A stretch of DNA of 9,010 bases from Saccharospirillum sp040881935 (GTDB lineage Bacteria > Pseudomonadota > Gammaproteobacteria > Pseudomonadales > Natronospirillaceae). Where the stretch lies: NCBI RefSeq assembly GCF_040881935.1, contig NZ_JBBECH010000002.1, forward strand, positions 1 through 9,010. The letters run 5' to 3'. The notes under the pieces were generated by a model, which searched no databases, was not told the DNA's origin, and was given only the letters and a program-made list of their open reading frames with translations. Both the position numbers and the translations under genes were made by a program. Shown here in pieces: positions 6,395-9,010 of this stretch. Numbering within the stretch: the stretch's first letter is position 1; the number at the start of each line of letters is the position of its first letter.

Positions 6395-6409
6395 ATTCAT
6401 ACTGTGAAT
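6395..6409. promoter_or_regulatory. LysR-type operator before glcB
   Basis: ATTCA-TACTG-TGAAT (the dyad extends one more base each way, CATTCA/TGAATG) is a T-N11-A box with the same half sites and the same spacing as the one between aceA and the regulator gene. A TATAAA at 6425-6430 is a candidate -10 box, which would put this dyad around -35, where an activator of this family can touch RNA polymerase. Confidence 0.45.
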
Positions 6410-6493
6410 GGTGACTATAAGAACTATAAATTAGTCGTATTCAACCAGGCTCCCTAGACTCGAATAAAACGCAAACAACGACAGGCCAGACTC

Positions 6494-8674
6494 ATGACAG
6501 ATCGAACTCAACAAGGCGGTCTTCAGATCGCGACCGAACTATACACCCTGATCGACCAGGAAATAGCGCCCGGCACGGGTGTGACCTCGGCCCATTTCTG
6601 GGATCAGTTTGAAGCCATTCTGAATGAGTTTGGCCCGCGTAATGAAGCCCTGCTGCGTGATCGGGACACGATGCAAGCGAAGGTCGATCGCTACCACGCT
6701 GAGCGCTCCGGCGAGCCGCACGATGCGGCCGATTACAAAGCTTTCTTGCAGGAAATCGGCTATTTGCTGCCGCCGGCCGATGTCAAACCCATAACCACCG
6801 CCAATGTGGATACCGAAATCGCTGAACAGGCTGGCCCTCAGCTGGTCGTGCCGGTCAAGAACGCCCGTTTTGCCCTGAATGCGGCCAACGCCCGCTGGGG
6901 CAGCCTGTACGATGCCCTCTATGGCACCGATGCCATTGCGGAAGAGGGTGGTGCCGAAAAAGGGACAGGTTACAACCCGGTGCGCGGTGCCAGAGTGATC
7001 GCCTTTGCCAGGGCGCATCTCGATCAGGCTACACCGCTGGCCAGCGGATCCCATGCTGATGCCGTGTCCTACACCATCGCCAATGGCGCTCTCTCGGTCG
7101 AATTAAGCGATGGCAAGCGAACCGGTCTGGCCAAGCCCGCTCAATGCCTGGGTTATCAGGGTGATGAAGCGGCACCCACCGCCATTTTGCTGAAAAACAA
7201 CGGCCTGCACATAGAAATCCAGGTCAATCCGAACAGCCCGGTGGGTAAAACCGATGCCGCCGGGGTCAAGGATTTGTTGGTGGAAGCCGCCCTGACCACC
7301 ATTATGGACTGCGAAGACTCAGTCGCGGCCGTCGACGCCGAAGACAAAACCGAGGTCTACCGCAACTGGACCGGCCTGATGAAAGGTACGCTAAGCGAAT
7401 CTTTCGAGAAAGGCGGCAAAACCGTCACCCGTTCACTGAACAGTGACCGCGCCTACCAGGGCCTGAATGGCCGCCCGCTGGTTTTGCATGGTCGCAGCCT
7501 GATGTTCGTGCGCAATGTCGGCCATTTGATGACGATCAATGCGGTGCTCGATCGCGACGGTCGCGAGGTGCCGGAAGGCATTCTCGATGGCATGGTGACG
7601 GCTCTGGCTGCCAAGCATGATGTACTGAACAACACCGAGCGCCGCAACAGCCGCACCGGCAGCGTCTATATCGTGAAACCCAAGATGCACGGCCCGGAAG
7701 AGGTGGCCTTTGCGGTCGATCTGTTCGCCCGCATCGAGCAGGCGCTTGATCTGCCAGCCAAAACACTGAAAATCGGCATCATGGACGAAGAGCGGCGCAC
7801 CACGGTCAATCTGGCGGCCTGTATTCAGGCCGCCAGTGACCGCACCGTCTTCATCAATACCGGCTTCCTCGACCGCACGGGCGATGAAATCCACACCAGC
7901 ATGCTGGCTGGGCCGATGATTCCCAAGGCCCAGATGAAACAGCAGGCCTGGATCAGCGCCTACGAAGACAACAACGTCGATGCGGGTCTCGCAGCAGGCC
8001 TGCCGGGCAAAGCCCAAATCGGGAAGGGCATGTGGGCCATGCCGGATGAAATGGCCAGCATGCTGGAACAAAAGCAGGGCCACCCGATGGCTGGTGCCAA
8101 CACCGCCTGGGTACCATCCCCCAACGGCGCCACCCTGCATTCCGTGCATTACCATCGCATCAGCGTCGCAGAGCGCCAGGAAGCCCTGCGCCAGCGCGAG
8201 CCAGCCTCACTGGATGCCATTCTGCAGATTCCATTGCTGGCAGACCCGGGCTCACTGACCACCGAAGCCATTCAGGCCGAACTGGACAACAACGCCCAGG
8301 GCATTCTCGGCTACGTGGTCCGCTGGATCGATCACGGCGTCGGCTGCTCCAAAGTCCCCGACATCAACAACATCGGCCTGATGGAAGACCGCGCCACCCT
8401 GCGCATTTCCAGCCAGCACATGGCCAACTGGCTGCACCACGGCATCTGCACCGAGGCTCAGGTCATCAAAACCATGAAACGTATGGCGGCCATAGTCGAC
8501 CAACAAAACGCCCACGACCCAAGCTACACCCCCATGGCCAAAGACCCGGACAACAATATAGCCTTCCAGGCGGCCCTGGCGCTGGTGCTCGAAGGCAAAC
8601 AGCAACCCAACGGCTACACCGAACCCCTGTTGCATGCGTTCCGCATCAAGGCAAAGGCAACCAACCGCGCCTGA
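6494..8674 (+). CDS. glcB: Malate synthase G
   Basis: This enzyme condenses glyoxylate with acetyl-CoA to give malate, the second step of the glyoxylate shunt, as a cytoplasmic Mg-dependent monomer. The 726-residue length fits form G (E. coli GlcB 723). Family marks run in order: GGLQIATELY and PGTGV at the N-terminus, ARFALNAANARWGSLYDALYGTD cut to its start ARFALNAANARWGS, TTIMDCEDSVAAVDAEDK, GRSLMFVRNVGHLMT with the active Arg at 340, NSRTGSVYIVKPKMHGP, GIMDEERRT with the Mg ligand Glu at 432, FLDRTGDE with Asp 460, GKAQIGKGMWAMPD, GANTAWVPSP, GILGYVVRW, GCSKVPDI, MEDRATLRISSQH with the catalytic base Asp at 632, and KQPNGYTEPLLHA. All expected active residues are present. The ribosome site is weak (AGG 9 bases before the ATG), but the protein start matches the family. 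Its own promoter region holds two dyads and a repeat. Confidence 0.97.
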   Translation: MTDRTQQGGLQIATELYTLIDQEIAPGTGVTSAHFWDQFEAILNEFGPRNEALLRDRDTMQAKVDRYHAERSGEPHDAADYKAFLQEIGYLLPPADVKPITTANVDTEIAEQAGPQLVVPVKNARFALNAANARWGSLYDALYGTDAIAEEGGAEKGTGYNPVRGARVIAFARAHLDQATPLASGSHADAVSYTIANGALSVELSDGKRTGLAKPAQCLGYQGDEAAPTAILLKNNGLHIEIQVNPNSPVGKTDAAGVKDLLVEAALTTIMDCEDSVAAVDAEDKTEVYRNWTGLMKGTLSESFEKGGKTVTRSLNSDRAYQGLNGRPLVLHGRSLMFVRNVGHLMTINAVLDRDGREVPEGILDGMVTALAAKHDVLNNTERRNSRTGSVYIVKPKMHGPEEVAFAVDLFARIEQALDLPAKTLKIGIMDEERRTTVNLAACIQAASDRTVFINTGFLDRTGDEIHTSMLAGPMIPKAQMKQQAWISAYEDNNVDAGLAAGLPGKAQIGKGMWAMPDEMASMLEQKQGHPMAGANTAWVPSPNGATLHSVHYHRISVAERQEALRQREPASLDAILQIPLLADPGSLTTEAIQAELDNNAQGILGYVVRWIDHGVGCSKVPDINNIGLMEDRATLRISSQHMANWLHHGICTEAQVIKTMKRMAAIVDQQNAHDPSYTPMAKDPDNNIAFQAALALVLEGKQQPNGYTEPLLHAFRIKAKATNRA

Positions 8675-8718
8675 CGGCGCTACTTCGGGGGCACGGTTGA
8701 ATATGGTGCCATGAGTGC

Positions 8719-8831
8719 GTGCTGGCCACCGGGTAGGCCTCTCCGGGGTCGGCGTGAACCCGTCCATGGGGCCTAGGCTTCGGCATCCATGCCTCAGACT
8801 TCCCCGGAGAGGCCTACCCGGCAGCCAGCAC
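8719..8831 (+). repeat. 113-bp palindromic intergenic element, copy 2
   Basis: Same length and orientation as copy 1, starting 45 bases after the glcB stop. Arms 8719-8748 and 8802-8831 (GTGCTGGC to GCCAGCAC at the ends) pair except at two adjacent places. The 53-base centre differs from copy 1 at only six positions and holds the same CCCGTCCATGGGGCCTAG block and the GCATCCATGC inner hairpin. The middle of the outer arms differs entirely from copy 1 (AGGCCTC against TTACTTG after CCGGGT), yet each pairs with its own partner. It could act as a transcript end or 3' hairpin for glcB. Confidence 0.8.
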
Positions 8832-8866
8832 TTAGCTACGGGTTAAATTTCCCCAGTATTTGAAAT

Positions 8867-8905
8867 GACCTGTGTAATGAATCGCTTTTCGTTTAACCAC
8901 AGGTC
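8867..8905. repeat. 8-bp perfect inverted repeat with 23-base loop
   Basis: GACCTGTG at 8867-8874 pairs with CACAGGTC at 8898-8905. It lies between copy 2 and copy 3 of the palindromic element. There is no T-run, so it is not a typical terminator. Its role is unknown and it may be chance. Confidence 0.3.
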
Positions 8906-8950
8906 TACTGAGTTAGAAGTTCGCTGCAATTCAACCTGTTGCCTACCAAG

Positions 8951-9010
8951 GGCTGCCGGGTATGCTTACTGGTGGCCGTTAGACCGCATGGATGCGGTCT
9001 CCGAGCCCCC
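8951..9010 (-). repeat. Partial third member of the palindromic element, inverted
   Basis: Read on the minus strand it starts GGGGGCTCGGAGACC and holds GACCGCAT-CC-ATGCGGTC, an 8-bp inner hairpin around the same GCATCCATGC core, then an arm with GCATACCCGGCAGCC, matching the ACCCGG of the other copies. The window end cuts it before the rest of the centre and the second arm. It is more diverged than copies 1 and 2. Confidence 0.6.

Noticed and set aside
7433..8155. 240-codon open frame antisense to glcB
   Set aside because: It lies fully inside malate synthase G on the other strand and has no family look; it is a by-product of GC-rich codon use.
6199..9010. CRISPR array reading of the repeated palindromes
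   Set aside because: The three copies are kilobases or over 100 bases apart with no regular spacers, they differ in orientation, and no cas gene is present.

Overview
The window reads as chromosomal DNA of a gammaproteobacterium, probably a marine one of the Oceanospirillales/Alteromonadales kind. The evidence is the close match of the isocitrate lyase and malate synthase G to the E. coli AceA and GlcB proteins as I remember them, the gene style, and intergenic palindromic repeats. The genus is an inference and was not tested.

Left part (1-2280) is a decaying metal/copper-handling cluster on the minus strand. In transcription order it holds an intact 70-aa two-helix membrane protein with a His-containing tail, a ccdA-like gene broken by a 7-bp repeat expansion and cut short, an intact DUF302 protein, the C-terminal end of a cupredoxin with its CxxPGHxxxxM copper motif, and a fragment of a cation diffusion facilitator transporter spread over two frames. 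The 1723-2280 gap holds no gene I can recognise.

Middle part (2281-3420) is a secreted-leader HupE/UreJ-family membrane protein, a candidate metal permease, also on the minus strand.

Right part (3624-8674) is a glyoxylate-shunt locus: aceA (isocitrate lyase, minus), a divergent LysR-type regulator gene (plus) and glcB (malate synthase G, plus). Isocitrate lyase makes glyoxylate and succinate; malate synthase joins the glyoxylate with acetyl-CoA to make malate, so the two enzymes together allow growth on acetate or fatty acids. The same dyad, ATTCA-N5-TGAAT (a T-N11-A LysR box), occurs in the aceA/lysR intergenic region and again before glcB, which suggests that the regulator controls both enzyme genes and itself.

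Two 113-bp intergenic palindromic elements in the same orientation flank glcB (6199-6311 and 8719-8831). They share a conserved 53-nt centre and ends, while the outer arms differ in sequence but still pair. A third, inverted and incomplete relative enters at the right edge (about 8951-9010). The first copy sits inside another, 17-bp inverted repeat. This repeat family is the most unusual thing in the window.
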